A stretch of DNA of 6,913 bases, taken from the NCBI GenBank assembly GCA_015654605.1, contig JAATGO010000137.1, forward strand, positions 1 through 6,913. Reading direction: 5' to 3'. Position numbers and translations under genes: made by a program. Below the pieces are notes generated by a model. That model saw only the letters and a program-made list of their open reading frames with translations, was not told the origin of the DNA and did no database searches. Shown piece after piece: positions 6,535 through 6,913 of the stretch. The DNA is from Betaproteobacteria bacterium. GTDB taxonomy: Bacteria; Pseudomonadota; Gammaproteobacteria; Burkholderiales; Burkholderiaceae. Positions within the stretch are counted from its first letter, which is position 1. Every line of letters starts with the position of its first letter.

Positions 6535-6912
6535 CTATTTGAGCTGGTTCTCTTTGTAGTAACCGCTATCTATCACTAATATTTTTTTCCAATTACTGGC
6601 ATCAACAATGACGGGTTTAATCAAATAAGCAGGCACTATCTTGACACCGTTATTATAAGTTTGAGTATCGTTGATTACCGGCGCCTTTCCTTCCATTAAT
6701 GCATCCACCATGGCCACTGTCACTCTTGCCAACTGTCGTGTATCTTTAAAAACAGACGCACTCTGTTCGCCTCGGATGATGGATTTAACAGAGGGAATTT
6801 CAACATCTTGTCCAGTCACTATGGGCATAGGTAAGCCTTTTCCTCCATAACCAACACTTTTGAGCGAGGAAAGAATACCAATACTCAATATATCAGATGG
6901 CGACAATACGGC
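6535..6912 (-). CDS. chvE: ChvE-like multiple-sugar periplasmic binding protein, C-terminal part
   Basis: The frame is open to the right edge, so only the last 125 residues (about one third of a family member of some 350) are present; the N-terminus and signal peptide lie outside. The visible part begins [18 protein letters not shown] and goes on with [50 protein letters not shown] and the final GYYKENQLK, a pattern shared with ChvE, the galactose/glucose/arabinose/xylose-binding protein of the Agrobacterium chvE-gguAB system. It captures sugar in the periplasm and delivers it to GguB. It is the first gene of the transport set seen here and is followed by a strong hairpin before gguA. Which sugars it binds cannot be judged, because most binding-pocket residues are outside the window. 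The TTG at 6906 is an internal Leu codon, not a start. Confidence 0.9.
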   Translation of the reverse strand, partial: AVLSPSDILSIGILSSLKSVGYGGKGLPMPIVTGQDVEIPSVKSIIRGEQSASVFKDTRQLARVTVAMVDALMEGKAPVINDTQTYNNGVKIVPAYLIKPVIVDASNWKKILVIDSGYYKENQLK

Positions 6913-6913
6913 A

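Noticed and set aside
6486..6542. 18-codon plus-strand small ORF after AAGGAGG
   Set aside because: The ribosome-site spacing is 17 bases and the frame lies across the chvE-gguA hairpin and the chvE stop; its sequence is explained by those.

Overview
The window (about 46-47% GC by eye) looks like ordinary proteobacterial chromosome, most likely from a betaproteobacterium of the Burkholderiales/Alcaligenaceae kind. This is inferred from protein style: an RhlE-type helicase with a WFLKPYEP tail motif, and a short FAH-family hydrolase with the CVGRNYAAHAREMG opening common in that order. No rRNA, tRNA, CRISPR array, insertion sequence or phage gene was seen.

Layout, left to right. Positions 1-61 hold an unresolved gene edge. 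Positions 77-979 (+) encode GluQ, the glutamyl-queuosine tRNA(Asp) synthetase. It converges, across 37 bases, on a DEAD-box RNA helicase of the RhlE group (1017-2480, -). A 333-base gap (2481-2813) holds a likely rhlE promoter, a good minus-strand terminator at 2624-2648 and an AT-rich inverted repeat at 2672-2696. Next, all on the minus strand, come an FAH-family hydrolase (2814-3506) and then, in order of transcription from the right edge, a ChvE-like sugar-binding protein (C-terminal part only, 6535-6912), its double ATPase GguA/MmsA (6334-4799) and its permease GguB/MmsB (4797-3595).

The three transport genes form a ChvE-GguA-GguB (multiple monosaccharide) ABC importer: binding protein in the periplasm, permease in the inner membrane, tandem ATPase on the cytoplasmic face. 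A strong hairpin followed by a U-rich stretch separates chvE from gguA, as expected where the binding protein must be made in excess. gguA and gguB are one base apart and so translationally close. The FAH hydrolase follows 88 bases later and has its own plausible promoter.

The main anomaly is an in-frame TAA at codon 152 of gguA (5881-5879), exactly where the family has Glu in GKQQLVEIAKAL. The rest of the 511-codon gene is intact and well conserved, so this is either a very recent nonsense mutation, a sequence error, or a site of readthrough. A second point of interest is a Tyr in GluQ where the family has Asp (RIED to RIEY). Both can be explained by a single G-to-T change. I see no evidence of a wholly new biological system here.
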